Part shown: one piece after another, positions 26,472 to 39,452 of the stretch
Position numbering within the stretch: position 1 is the stretch's first letter
Layout: each line of letters starts with the position of its first letter
Assembly (NCBI RefSeq): GCF_051401765.1
Contig: NW_027480463.1
Span: 1,612,001 to 1,676,000 of the forward strand
Origin: Calliopsis andreniformis
Taxonomy: Eukaryota > Arthropoda > Insecta > Hymenoptera > Andrenidae
Direction of reading: 5' to 3'
DNA: 64,000 bases
Position numbers and translations under genes: made by a program
Notes under the pieces: generated by a model
Seen by the model: the letters and a program-made list of their open reading frames with translations, nothing else
Told to the model about the DNA's origin: nothing
Databases searched by the model: none

Positions 26472-26952
26472 CCAATCCTCAATCTTCAATCGTCAATCCT
26501 CAATCCTCAATCCTCAATCCTCAATCCTCAATCTTCAATCCTCAATACTCAATCTCCAATCCTCAAACCTCAATCCTCAATCCACAATCTTGAATCCTCA
26601 ATCCTCAATCCTCAATCCTCAATCCTCAACCTTCAATCATCAATATTCAATCTTCAATCCTCAATCCTCAATCCTCTATCCTCAATCCTCAATCCTCATT
26701 CTTCAATCCTTAATACCCAAATCTCATTCTTCAATCCTCAATCCTCAATCCTCAATTCTCTATACTCAATCCTCAGACCTCAGACCTCAAACCTCAATCC
26801 TCAACCCTCAGCCCTCATCCTCTATCCTCAATCCTCAACCTCAATCCTCAATCTTCAATCCACAATACTCAATCTTCAATCCTCAATCCTCGGTCCTCAA
26901 ACTTCAATTCTGAATCCTCAATCCTGAATCCTCAATCTTCAGCCCTCAGACC

Positions 26953-27092
26953 TCAACAATCGGTTGTCAATACTCAATCCTCTATAGAATATCCTCAATT
27001 CACAGTTTTCAATACTCAATACTCAACCTGCAATCATCAAATCTCTATCCACAAACATCAATTCTCATCACTCAACCATCAACACTCAGTCC
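26953..27092 (+). repeat. Core block, type A
   Basis: Duplicate of the block at 21365, with the same TCGGTTG; the fifth unit is TCTATAG here. Confidence 0.87.
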
Positions 27093-28092
27093 TCAACGTT
27101 CAATCCTCAATCCTCAACTCTCAATCTTCAATCCTCAATACTGAATCTTCAATCCTCAATCCTCAATCCTCAATTCTCATTCCTCAGTCCCCAATCGTCA
27201 ATCCTCAATCGTCAATCCTCATTCTTCAATCCTCAATACCCAATCCTCAATCTTCAATCCTCAATCCTCAATTCTCAATTCTCAATCCTCAAAGTTCAAT
27301 CCGCAATCCCCAATACACAATCCTCAATCCTCAGTCCTCAATCCTCAATCATCAATCCTCAATCTTCAATACTCAGTCCTCAATCCTCAATCCTCAATCC
27401 TCAATCCTCAATCATCAATCCTCAATCTTCAATCCCCAATGCTCAACCTTTAATCCTCAATCCTCAATTCTCAATCTTCAATCCTCAATACTCAATATTC
27501 AATCCTCAATCCTCAATTCTCAATCCTCAATACTCAATCCTCAATCCGCAATCCACAATCCTCAATCTTCAATCCTCAATACTCAATCTTCAATCCTCAA
27601 TCCTCAATCTTCAATCCTCAATCCTCAATCCTCTATCCTCAATCCTCATTCTTCAATCCTCAATACCCAATCCTCAATCTTCAATACTCAATCCTCAATC
27701 CTCAATTCTCAATCCTCAATCCTCAATCCTCAGACCTCAGACATCAATACTCAACCCACAGTCCTCGTCCTCAATCCACAACACTCAATCCTCAATCATC
27801 AATCTTCAATCATTAATATTCATTCTTCAGTCCTCAATCCTCAATCCTCAATCCTCAATGTTCATTCCGCAATCCCCAATACTCAATCCTCAATCCTCAA
27901 TCCTCAATCCTCAATCATCAATACTCAATCTTCAATACTCAGTCCTCAATCCTCAATCCTCAATCGTCAATCCTCAATCATCAATCCTCAATCTTCAATC
28001 CTCAATGCTCAACCTTTAATCGTCAATCCTCAGTCCTCAAACTTCAATTCTGAATCCTCAATCCTGAATCCTCAATCTTCAGCCCTCAGTCC

Positions 28093-28232
28093 TCAACAAT
28101 CAGTTGTCAATCCTCAATCCTCAATAGAATATCCTCAATTCACAGGTTTCAATACTCAATACTCAATCTGCAATCTTCAAATCTCTATTCACAAACATCA
28201 ATTCTCATCACTCAACCATCAACACTCAGTCC
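28093..28232 (+). repeat. Core block, B/A hybrid
   Basis: Reads as type B from the first unit to about the 16th (ACAGGTT, TCTATTC), then as type A (TCAACCA at the 18th unit). Flanks on both sides match those of the type A block at 22505, so this looks like a short conversion tract. Confidence 0.82.
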
Positions 28233-29809
28233 TCAATGTTCAATCCTCAATCCTCAACTCTCAAACTTCAATCCTCAATACTGAATCTTCAGTCCTCAAT
28301 CCTCAATCCTCAATCCTCATTCCTCAGTCCCCAATCCTCAATCCTCAATCCTCAATCCTCATTCTTCAATCCTCAATACCCAACCCTCAATCTTCAATCC
28401 TCAATCCTCAATCCTCAATTCTCAATCCTCAATCCTCAGTCCTCAGACCTCAAACCTCAATCCTCAACCCTCAGCCCTCATCGTCAATCCTCAAACCTCA
28501 ATCCTCAATTCTCAATCGTCAATCCTCAATCCTTAATCTTCAATCCTCAATACTCAATCTTCAATCCTCTATCCACAATCCTCAATCCTCAATATTCAAT
28601 CCTCAACACACAATTTTCAATACTCAATCCGCAATCATCATACCTCAATCCTCAATCCTCAGTCTTCAATCCTCAATCTTCAATACTCAATGGTCAATCC
28701 TCAGTCCTCAATCCTCAATCCTCAATCCTCGTACCTCAAACCTCAATCCTCAATCCTCAATCCTCATTCTTCAATCCTCTATACCCAATCCTCAATCTTC
28801 AATCCTCAATCCTCAATCCTCAATTCTCAATCCTCAATCCTCAGTCCTCAGTCCTCAAACCTCAATCCTCAACCCTCAGCCCTCATCCTCAAACCTCAGT
28901 CCTCATCCTCAATTCTCAATCCTCAATCCTCAATCCTCAAGCCACAATCCTCAACCGTCAGTCCTCGTCCTCAATCCTCAATCCTCAATCCTCAATCCTC
29001 ATTCCTCAAACCTCAATCCTCAATCCTCAATCCTTAATCCTCAATCTTCAATCCTCAATCAACAGTCCTTAATCTTCAATCCTCAATGCTCAATACTCAA
29101 TCCTCAATCCTCAGTCCTCAATCCTCAATCCTCAATCCTCAATCCTCAATCATCAATCCTCAATACTCAATCTTCAATCCACAATCCTCAACCCTCAATC
29201 TTCAATCCTCAATACTCAATCTTCAATCCTCAATCCTCAAACCTCAATCCTCAATCCTCAGCCCTCAGTCCTCATCCTCAATCCTCAATCCTCAATCCTC
29301 AATCCTCAATCTTCAATCCTCAATACTCAATCTTCAATCCACAATCCTCAATCCTCAACCTTCAATCCTCAATACTCAATCTTCAATCCTCAATCCTCAA
29401 TCCTCAATCCTCAAGCCTCAATCCTCTGTCCTCAAACCACAATCCTGAATCCTCAATCCTGAATCCTCAATCCTGAATCCTCAATCCTGAATCCTCAATC
29501 CTCAGTCCTCAATCCTCAATCGTCAATGTTCAATTCTCAATACCCAATCCTCAATCTTAAATCCTCAATCCTCAATCCTCAATCCTCAATCCTCAACTCT
29601 CAATCCTCAATCCTCAATCCTCAGTCCTCAATCCTCATTCTTCAATCCTCAATACCCAATCCTCAATCTTCAATCCTCAATCCTCAATCCTCAATCCTCA
29701 ATCCTCAATTCTCAACCCTCAATACTCAATCTTCAATCTTCAATCCTCAGTCCTCAAACCACAATTCTGAATCCTCAATCCTGAATCCTCAATCTTCAGC
29801 CCTCAGTCC

Positions 29810-29949
29810 TCAACAATCAGTTGTCAATCCTCAATCCCCAATAGAATATCCTCAATTCACAGTTTTCAATACTCAATACCCAATCTGCAATCTTCAAATC
29901 TCTATCCACAAACATCAATTCTCATCACTCAACCCTCAGCACTCAGTCC
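29810..29949 (+). repeat. Core block, type G
   Basis: CCAATAG at the fifth unit, ACAGTTT, CCAATCT at the 11th, then TCAGCAC. Shared only with the block at 38167. Confidence 0.85.
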
Positions 29950-30913
29950 ACAATGTATCAATCCTCAATCCTCAATTCTCAATCTTCAATCCTCAATACT
30001 CAATCATTAATCCTCAATCTTCAAGCCTCAATACTCAATCTTCAATCCTCAAACCTCAATCCTCAATCCTCAATCTTCAATCCTCAATCCTCAATCCTCA
30101 ATCCTCAATGCTCATTCTTCAATCCTCAATACCCAATCCTCAATCTTCAATCCTCAATCCTCAATCCTCAACTCTCAATCCTCAATCCTCAACCCTCAGT
30201 CCTCAAACCTCAATCATCAACCCTCAGCCCTCATCTTCAAACCTCAATCCTCAATCCTCAATTCTCAATCTTCAATCCTCAATACTCAATCTTCAATCCT
30301 CAATCCTCAATTCTCAATCCTCAATACTCAATCCTCAATCGTCAATCCTCAATCCCCAATCCTCAATCTTCAATACTCAATCCTCAATCCTCAATCCACA
30401 ATCCTCAATCTTCAATCCTCAATACTCAATCTTCAATCCTCAATACTCAATCCTCAATCATCAATCCTCAATCCTCGGTCCTCAATCCTCAATCTTCAAT
30501 CCTCAATACTCAATCTTCAATCCTCAATCCTCAATCCTCAATCCTCAATTCTCATTCTTCAATCCTCAATACCCAATCCTCAATCTTCAATCCTCAATCC
30601 TCAATCCTCAATTCTCAATCCTCGTTCCTCAATCCTCAGACCTCAGACATCAATACTCAACCCTCAGTCCTCATCCTCAATCCACAATCCTCAATCCTCA
30701 ATCATCAATCTTCAATCATCAATATTCAATTTCAGTCCTCAATCCTCAATCCTAAATCCTCAATGTCCAATCCGCAATACCCAATCCTCAATCCTCAAAC
30801 CTCAATCCTCAATCCTCAATCCTCAATCCTCAATCCGCAATCCTCAATCCTCACTCGTCAAACATCAATCCTGGATCCTCAATCCTGAATCCTCAATCTT
30901 CAGACCTCAGTCC

Positions 30914-31053
30914 TCAACAATCAGTTGTCAAATCTCAATCCTCAATAGAATATCATCAATTCACACTTTTCAATACTCAATACTCAATCTGCAATCTTTA
31001 AATCTCTATCCAGAAACACCAATTCTCATCACTCAACACTCAACACTCAGTCC
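30914..31053 (+). repeat. Core block, type F1
   Basis: AATATCA, ACACTTT, TTAAATC and AGAAACA distinguish it. Preceded by the upstream TCAGACC TCAGTCC. Confidence 0.86.
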
Positions 31054-31318
31054 CCAGTCCTCAATCTTCAATCCTCAATCCTCAATCCTCAATCCTCAAT
31101 CCTCAATCCTCAATCCTCAATCTTCAGTCCTCAATACTCAATCATCAATCTTCAATCCTCAGTCCTCAATCTTCAAACCTCAATCCTCAACCCTCAGCCC
31201 TCATCCTCAATCCTCGATCCTCAATCCTCAATCCTCAATCTTCAATCCTCAATCCTCAGTCCTCAAAACTCAATTCTGAATCCTCAATCCTGAATCCTCA
31301 ATCTTTAGCCCTCAGTCC

Positions 31319-31458
31319 TCAACAATCAGTTGTCAATCCTCAATCCTCAATAGAATATCCTCAATTCACAGTTCTCAATACTCAATGCTCAACCTGCAAT
31401 CTTCAAACCTCTATTCACAAACACCAATTCTCATCACTCAACACTCAACACTCAGTCC
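31319..31458 (+). repeat. Core block, type F2
   Basis: ACAGTTC, TCAATGC, TCAACCT, TCAAACC and TCTATTC. It lies 405 bp after the F1 block, forming a paired F1-F2 arrangement. Confidence 0.86.
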
Positions 31459-31801
31459 TCAATGTTCAATCCTCAATCCTCAATCCACAATCCTCAATCA
31501 CCAATCTTCAATCCTCAATACTCAATCTTCAATCCTCAATCCTCAATACTCAATCCTCAATCCTCATTCTTCAATCCTCAATACCCAATCCTCAATCTTC
31601 AATCCTCAATCCCCAGTCCTCAATCTTCAATCCTCAATGCTCCATCCTCAATCCTCTATCCTCAGTCCTCAGTCCTCAATACTCAATTTTCAATCCTCAA
31701 TCCTCAATCCTCAATCCTCAATCCTCAATCCTAAATCCTCAATCATCAATCCCCAATCTTCAATACTCAATCCTCAATCCTCAATCCTGAATCCTCAATA
31801 C

Positions 31802-31864
31802 TAAAGCATCAATCCTCAATTCTCAATACTCAATAAAACATCCTGAATTGTCAGGATTCAATAC
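31802..31864 (+). repeat. Diverged, truncated core block
   Basis: TCAATAA, AACATCC, TGAATTG, TCAGGAT and TCAATAC align in register with units 5-9 of the core block. The later half is replaced by TCAAACC units. Confidence 0.6.
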
Positions 31865-33226
31865 TCAAACCTCAAACCTCAAACCTCAGCCATCATCCTC
31901 AATCCTCAATCCTCAATCGTCAATCCTCAACCTTCAATCCTCAACACTCAACCTTCAACCCTCAATCCTCAATCCTCAATCGTCAATCCGCAATCCTCAA
32001 TCCTCAAACCTCAATCTTCAATCCTCAATAATCAATCTTCAATCCTCAATCCTCAATCCTCAATCCTCGATCCTCAATCCTCAATCCTCAATCCTCAATC
32101 CTCAATACTCAATCTTCAATCCTCAATCCTCAATACTCAACCATCAATCCTCAATTCTCAATCCTCAATCCTCAACCCTCAATCCTCAATCCTCAATTCT
32201 CAATCCTCAATCCTCAACCCTCAATCTTCAATCCTCAATCCTGAATCCTCAATCCTCAATCCTCAATCCTCAGTACTCAATCCTCAATCTTCAATCCTCA
32301 ATACTCAACCATCAATCCTCAATTCTCAATCCTCAATCCTCAACCCTCAATCCTCAACCCTCAATCCTGAATCCTCAATCCTCAATCCTCATTCTTCAAT
32401 CCTCAATACCCAATCCTCAATCTTCAGTCCTCAATCCTCAATCCTCAATCTTCAATCCTCAATCCTGAATCCTCAATCCTCCATCCTCATTCGTCAATCC
32501 TTAATGCCCAAATCTCAATCTTCAATCCTCAATCCTCAATCCTCAATTCTCTCTACTCAATCCTCAATATTCAATCCGCAATACCCAATCCTCAATCTTC
32601 AATCCTCAATCCTCAATCCTCAATCCTCAATCCTCAATCTTCAATACTCAATCCTCAATCCTCAATCCTCAATCCTCAATCCTCAATCATCAATCCTCAA
32701 TCCTCAATCCACAATCCTCAATCTTCAATCCTCAATACTCAATCTTCAATCCTCAATACTCAATCCTCAATCATCAATCCTCAATCCTCGGTCCTCAATC
32801 CTCAATCTTCAATCCTCAATACTCAATCTTCAATCCTCAATCCTCAATCCTCAATCCTCAATTCTCATTCTTCAATCCTCAATACCCAATCCTCAATCTT
32901 CAATCCTCAATCCTCAATCCTCAATTCTCAATCCTCGTTCCTCAATCCTCAGACCTCAGACATCAATACTCAACCCTCAGTCCTCATCCTCAATCCACAA
33001 TCCTCAATCCTCAATCATCAATCTTCAATCATCAATATTCAATTTCAGTCCTCAATCCTCAATCCTAAATCCTCAATGTCCAATCCGCAATACCCAATCC
33101 TCAATCCTCAAACCTCAATCCTCAATCCTCAATCCTCAATCCTCAATCCGCAATCCTCAATCCTCACTCGTCAAACATCAATCCTGGATCCTCAATCCTG
33201 AATCCTCAATCTTCAGACCTCAGTCC

Positions 33227-33366
33227 TCAACAATCAGTTGTCAAATCTCAATCCTCAATAGAATATCATCAATTCACACTTTTCAATACTCAATACTCAA
33301 TCTGCAATCTTTAAATCTCTATCCAGAAACACCAATTCTCATCACTCAACACTCAACACTCAGTCC
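33227..33366 (+). repeat. Core block, type F1
   Basis: Tandem copy of the block at 30914 (offset 2,313). Confidence 0.87.
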
Positions 33367-33631
33367 CCAGTCCTCAATCTTCAATCCTCAATCCTCAATC
33401 CTCAATCCTCAATCCTCAATCCTCAATCCTCAATCTTCAGTCCTCAATACTCAATCATCAATCTTCAATCCTCAGTCCTCAATCTTCAAACCTCAATCCT
33501 CAACCCTCAGCCCTCATCCTCAATCCTCGATCCTCAATCCTCAATCCTCAATCTTCAATCCTCAATCCTCAGTCCTCCAAACTCAATTCTGAATCCTCAA
33601 TCCTGAATCCTCAATCTTTAGCCCTCAGTCC

Positions 33632-33771
33632 TCAACAATCAGTTGTCAATCCTCAATCCTCAATAGAATATCCTCAATTCACAGTTCTCAATACTCAATG
33701 CTCAACCTGCAATCTTCAAACCTCTATTCACAAACACCAATTCTCATCACTCAACACTCAACACTCAGTCC
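33632..33771 (+). repeat. Core block, type F2
   Basis: Tandem copy of the block at 31319 (offset 2,313). Confidence 0.87.
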
Positions 33772-34114
33772 TCAATGTTCAATCCTCAATCCTCAATCCA
33801 CAATCCTCAATCACCAATCTTCAATCCTCAATACTCAATCTTCAATCCTCAATCCTCAATACTCAATCCTCAATCCTCATTCTTCAATCCTCAATACCCA
33901 ATCCTCAATCTTCAATCGTCAATCCCCAGTCCTCAATCTTCAATCCTCAATGCTCCATCCTCAATCCTCTATCCTCAGTCCTCAGTCCTCAATACTCAAT
34001 TTTCAATCCTCAATCCTCAATCCTCAATCCTCAATCCTCAATCCTAAATCCTCAATCATCAATCCCCAATCTTCAATACTCAATCCTCAATCCTCAATCC
34101 TGAATCCTCAATAC

Positions 34115-34177
34115 TAAAGCATCAATCCTCAATTCTCAATACTCAATAAAACATCCTGAATTGTCAGGATTCAATAC
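34115..34177 (+). repeat. Diverged, truncated core block
   Basis: Tandem copy of 31802-31864. Confidence 0.6.
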
Positions 34178-35554
34178 TCAAACCTCAAACCTCAAACCTC
34201 AGCCATCATCCTCAATCCTCAATCCTCAATCGTCAATCCTCAACCTTCAATCCTCAACACTCAACCTTCAACCCTCAATCCTCAATCCTCAATCGTCAAT
34301 CCGCAATCCTCAATCCTCAAACCTCAATCTTCAATCCTCAATAATCAATCTTCAATCCTCAATCCTCAATCCTCAATCCTCAATCCTCAATCCTCAATCC
34401 TCAATCCTCAATCCTCAATACTCAATCTTCAATCCTCAATCCTCAATACTCAACCATCAATCCTCAATTCTCAATCCTCAATCCTCAACCCTCAATCCTC
34501 AATCCTCAATTCTCAATCCTCAATCCTCAACCCTCAATCTTCAATCCTCAATCCTGAATCCTCAATCCTCAATCCTCAATCCTCAGTACTCAATCCTCAA
34601 TCTTCAATCCTCAATACTCAACCATCAATCCTCAATTCTCAATCCTCAATCCTCAACCCTCAATCCTCAACCCTCAATCCTGAATCCTCAATCCTCAATC
34701 CTCATTCTTCAATCCTCAATACCCAATCCTCAATCTTCAGTCCTCAATCCTCAATCCTCAATCTTCAATCCTCAATCCTGAATCCTCAATCCTCCATCCT
34801 CATTCGTCAATCCTTAATGCCCAAATCTCAATCTTCAATCCTCAATCCTCAATCCTCAATTCTCTCTACTCAATCCTCAATATTCAATCCGCAATACCCA
34901 ATCCTCAATCTTCAATCCTCAATCCTCAATCCTCAATCCTCAATCCTCAATCTTCAATACTCAATCCTCAATCCTCAATCCTCAATCCTCAATCCTCAAT
35001 CATCAATCCTCAATCCTCAATACTCAATGCTCTGCCTTTAATCCTCAATCCTCAATCCTCAATCTTCAATCCTCAATCCTCAATCCTCAATCCTCAATCC
35101 TCAATCCTCAATCCTCAATCTTCAATCCTCAATAGTCAATCTTCAATCCTCAATACTCGATCCTCAATCCTCAGTCCTCATTCTTCAATCCTCAATACCC
35201 AATCCTCAATCTTCAATCCTCAATCCTCAATCCTCAATTCTCAATCCTCTATCCTCAATCCTCAGACCTCAAACATCAATACTCAACCCTCAGTCCTCGT
35301 CCTGAATCCACAACCCTCGATCCTCAATCCTCAACCTTCAATGATCAATATTCAATCTTCAATCCTCAATCCTCAATCCTCAATCCTCAATCCTCAATTC
35401 TCAATCCTCAATGTTCAATCCTCAATACCCAATCTTCAGTCTTCAATCCTCGATCCTCAATCCTCAATCCCCATTCCTCAATCCTCAATCCACAGTCCTC
35501 AAACCACAGTCCTGAATCCTCAGTCCTGAATCCTCAATCTTCAGACCTCAGTCC

Positions 35555-35694
35555 TCAACAATCAGCTGTCAATCCTCAATCCTCACTAGAATATCCTCAG
35601 TTCAGAGTTTTCCATACGCAATACTCAATCTGCAATCTTCATATCTCTATCCACAAACATCAATTCTCTACACTCAACCATCAACTCTCAGTCC
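35555..35694 (+). repeat. Core block, type C
   Basis: Type C with TCAGCTG at the second unit, TCACTAG at the fifth and TCTACAC at the 17th. Confidence 0.87.
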
Positions 35695-37579
35695 CCAATC
35701 CTCAATCTTCAATCGTCAATCCTCAATCCTCAATTATCAATCCTCAATCCTCAATCCTCAATCTTCAACCCTCAATACTCAATCTTCAATCCTCAAAACT
35801 CAATCCTCAATCCTCAACCTTCAATCCTCAATCCTCAATCCTCAATCCTCAATGCTCATTCTTCAATCCTCAATACCCAATCCTCAATCTTCAATCCTCA
35901 ATCCTCAATCCTCAACTCTCAATAATCAATCCTCAATCCTCAGTCCTCAAACCTCAATCCTCAACCCTCAGCCCTCATCTTCAATCCTCAATCCTCAATC
36001 CTCAATTCTCAATCTTCAATCCTCAATACTCAATCTTCAATCCTCAATCCTCAATTCTCAATCCTCAATCCTCAATCCTCAATCCTCAATCCTCAATCTT
36101 CAATCCTCAATACTCAATCTTCAATCCTCAATACTCGATCCTCAATCCTCAGTCCTCATTCTTCAATCCTCAATACCCAATCCTCAATCTTCAATCCTCA
36201 ATCCTCAATCCTCAATTCTCAATCCTCTATCCTCAATCCTCAGACCTCAAACATCAATACTCAACCCTCAGTCCTCGTCCTGAATCCACAACCCTCAATC
36301 CTCAATCCTCAATCCTCAATCTTCAATCGTCAATACTCAATCATCAATCTTCAATCCTCAGTCCTCAATCCTCAAACCTCAATCCTCATCCCTCAGCCCT
36401 CATCCTCAATCCTCGATCCTCAATCCTCAATCCTCAATCTTCAATCCTCAATCCTCAATACTCAATCCTCAATCCTCATTCTTCAATCCTCAATACCCAA
36501 TCCTCAATCTTTAGTCCTCAATCCTCAATCCTCAATTCTCAATCCTCAATCCTCAGTACTCAATCCTCAATCTTCAATCCTCAATACTCAATCATCAATC
36601 CTCAATTCTCAATCCTCAATCCTCAATCCTCAACCCCCAATCCTCAATCCTCAAACCTCGACTCTCAGCCCTCAGTCCTCATCCTCAGTTTTTCAATTCT
36701 CAATCCTCAGGCCTCAATCCTCAATCCTCAATCCTCATTCTTCAATCCTCAATACCCAATCCTCAATCTCCAATCCTCAACCCTCAATCCTCAATTCTCA
36801 ATCCTCAATCCTCAATCCTCAGTCCTCAAACGTCAATATTCAACCCTCAGTCCTGGCCCCCAATCCACAACCCTCAATCCTCAATCCTCAATCTTCAATC
36901 ATCAATATTCAATCTTCAGTCCTCAATCCTCAATCCTCAATCCTCAATCCTCAATGTTCAATTCTCAATACCCAATCCTCAATCTTAAATCCTCAATCCT
37001 CAATCCTCAATCCTCAATCCTCAATCCTCAAGCCTCAATCCCCTGTCCTCAAACCACAATCCTGAATCCTCAATCCTGAATCCTCAATCCTGAATCCTCA
37101 ATCCTCAATCCTCAATCCTCAATTCTCAGTATTCAATCCGCAATATCCAATCCTCAATCTTCAATCCTCAATCCTCAATCCTCATTCCTCAATTCTCAAT
37201 CCTCAATCCTCAATCCTCAGACCTCAAACATCAATACTCAACCCTCAGCCCTCGTCCTCAATCCACAACACTCAATCCTCAATCCTCAATCTTCAATCGT
37301 CAATATTCAATCTTCAACCCTAAATCCTCAATCCTCAGTCCTCAATCCTCAATCCTGAATCCTCAGTCATCAATACTCAATCTTCAGTACTCAATCCTCA
37401 ATCCTCAATCCTCAATCCTCAATCCTGAATACTCAATCCTCAATCTTCAATCCTCAATACTGAATCTTCAATCCTCAATCCTCAATCCTCAATCCTCAAT
37501 CCTCAATCCTCAATCCTCAGTCCTCAAACCTCAATTCTGAATCCTCAATCCTGAATCCTCAATCTTCAGCCCTCAGTCC

Positions 37580-37719
37580 TCAACAATCAGTTGTCAATCC
37601 TCAATCCTCAATAGAAAATCCTCAATTCACAGGCTTCAATACTCAATACTGATTCTGCAATCTTCAAATCTCTATCCACAAACAACAATACTCATCACTC
37701 AACCCTCAACACTCAGTCC
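37580..37719 (+). repeat. Core block, type B
   Basis: ACAGGCT subtype with AAAATCC in place of AATATCC, TGATTCT at the 11th unit and ACAATAC at the 16th. Confidence 0.84.
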
Positions 37720-38166
37720 CCAATCCTCAATCCTCAATTCTCAATCCTCAATCCTCAATCGCCAATCCTCAATCCTCAATCTTCAATCCTCAATACTCAA
37801 TCTTCAATCCTCAATCGTCAATCCTCGGTCCTCAATCCTCAATCCTCAATCGTCAATCTCCAATCCTGAATACTCAATCTTCAATCCTCAATCCTCAATC
37901 GCCCATCCTCCATCCTCATTCTTCAATCCTCAATACCCTATCCTCAATCTTCAATCCTCAATACTCAATCCTCAATTCTCAATCCTCAATCCTCAGTCCT
38001 GAGTCCTCACACCTCAATCTTCAACCCTCAGCCCTCAACCTCAAGCCTCAATCCTCAGTCCTCAATCCTCAGCCCTCAATACTCAATCTTCAATCTTCAA
38101 TCCTCAGTCCTCAAACCACATTTCTGAATCCTCAATCCTGAATCCTCAATCCTCAGCCCTCAGTCC

Positions 38167-38306
38167 TCAACAATCAGTTGTCAATCCTCAATCCCCAATA
38201 GAATATCCTCAATTCACAGTTTTCAATACTCAATACCCAATCTGCAATCTTCAAATCTCTATCCACAAACATCAATTCTCATCACTCAACCCTCAGCACT
38301 CAGTCC
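38167..38306 (+). repeat. Core block, type G
   Basis: Close relative of the block at 29810: CCAATAG, CCAATCT and TCAGCAC. The sequence after both blocks is also alike (CCACAATGT). Confidence 0.86.
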
Positions 38307-39424
38307 ACAATGTTCAATCCTCAATCCTCAATTCTCAATGTTCAATCCTCAATACTCAATCATTAATCCTCAATCCTCAATCCTCAATCTTCAATCCTCA
38401 ATCCCCAATACTCAGTCCTCAATCCTCAATCCTCAACTCTCAATCCTCAATCCTCAATCCTCAGTCCTCAAACCTCAATCCTCAACCCTCAGCCCTCATC
38501 TTCAACCCTCAATCCTCAATCCTCAATTCTCAACCTTCAATCCTCAACACTCAATCTTCAATCCTCAATCCTCAATTCTCAATCCTCAATACTCAACCCT
38601 CAATCGTCAATCCTCAATCCCCAATCCTCAATCTTCAATACTCAATCCTCAATCCTCAATCCACAATCCTCAATCTTCAATCCTCAATACTCAATCTTCA
38701 ATCCTCAATCCTCAATCCTCAATCCTCAATCCTCAATCCTCGGTCCTCAATCCTCTATCTTCAATCCTCAATACTCAATCTTCAATCCTCAATACTCAAT
38801 CCTCAATCCTCAATCCTCATTCTTCAATCCTCAATACCCAATCCTCAATCTTCAATCCTCAATCCTCAATCCTCAGTCCTCAATGCTCATTCTTCAATCC
38901 TCAATACCCAATCCTCAATCTTCAATCCTCAATCCTCAATCCTCAACTATCAATCCTCAATCCTCAATCCTCAGTCCTCAAACCTCAATCCTCAACCCTC
39001 AGCCCCCATCTTCAATCCTCAATCCTCAATCCTCAATTCTCAATCTTCAATCCTCAATACTCAATATTCAATCCTCAATCCTCAATCCTCAATCCTCAAT
39101 ACCCAATCCTCAATCTTCAATACTCAATCCTCAATCCACAATTCTCAATCCTGAATCCTCAATCTTCAATCCTCAATGCTCAACCTTTAATCCTCAATCC
39201 TCAATTCTCAATCTTCAATCCTCAATACTCAATATTCAATCCTCAATCCTCAATTCTCAATCCTCAATACTCAATCCTCAATCCGCAATCCACAATCCTC
39301 AATCTTCAATCCTCAATACTCAATCTTCAATCCTCAATCCTCAATCCTCAATCCTCAATCCTCAGTCCTCAAACCTCAATTCTGAATCCTCAATCCTGAA
39401 TCCTCAATCTTCAGCCCTCAGTCC

Positions 39425-39452
39425 TCAACAATCAGTTGTCAATCCTCAATCC
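39425..39452 (+). repeat. Truncated core block (units 1-4)
   Basis: TCAACAATCAGTTGTCAATCC is intact, but units 5-20 are replaced by heptamers leading to GTTCATTCCGCAATCCCC. The same junction occurs at 41913, 44644 and 53192. Confidence 0.75.

Larger units (their letters stand above)
25683..28088 (+). repeat. 2.4-kb duplication, right copy (offset 5,588)
   Basis: Partner of 20095-22500. Landmarks: ATTCTTCAATACTCAG (20131 and 25719) and the blocks at 26332 and 26953. Confidence 0.82.
30379..32691 (+). repeat. 2,313-bp tandem duplication, copy 1
   Basis: Repeats immediately as 32692-35010 with constant offset 2,313. Landmarks: CAATTTCAGTCC, TCCTCGGTCC, both type F core blocks, and the diverged CATCCTGAATTGTCAGG. 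Only a few substitutions are visible across 2.3 kb, so the event is recent or is an assembly artefact. Confidence 0.9.
32692..35010 (+). repeat. 2,313-bp tandem duplication, copy 2
   Basis: Near-identical to 30379-32691. Visible differences are TTCAATCGTCAATCC near 33910, CTCCAAACTC near 33576 and loss of the CTCGATCC seen near 32066. The match ends near 35020, where TACTCAATGCTCTGCC begins. Confidence 0.9.
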
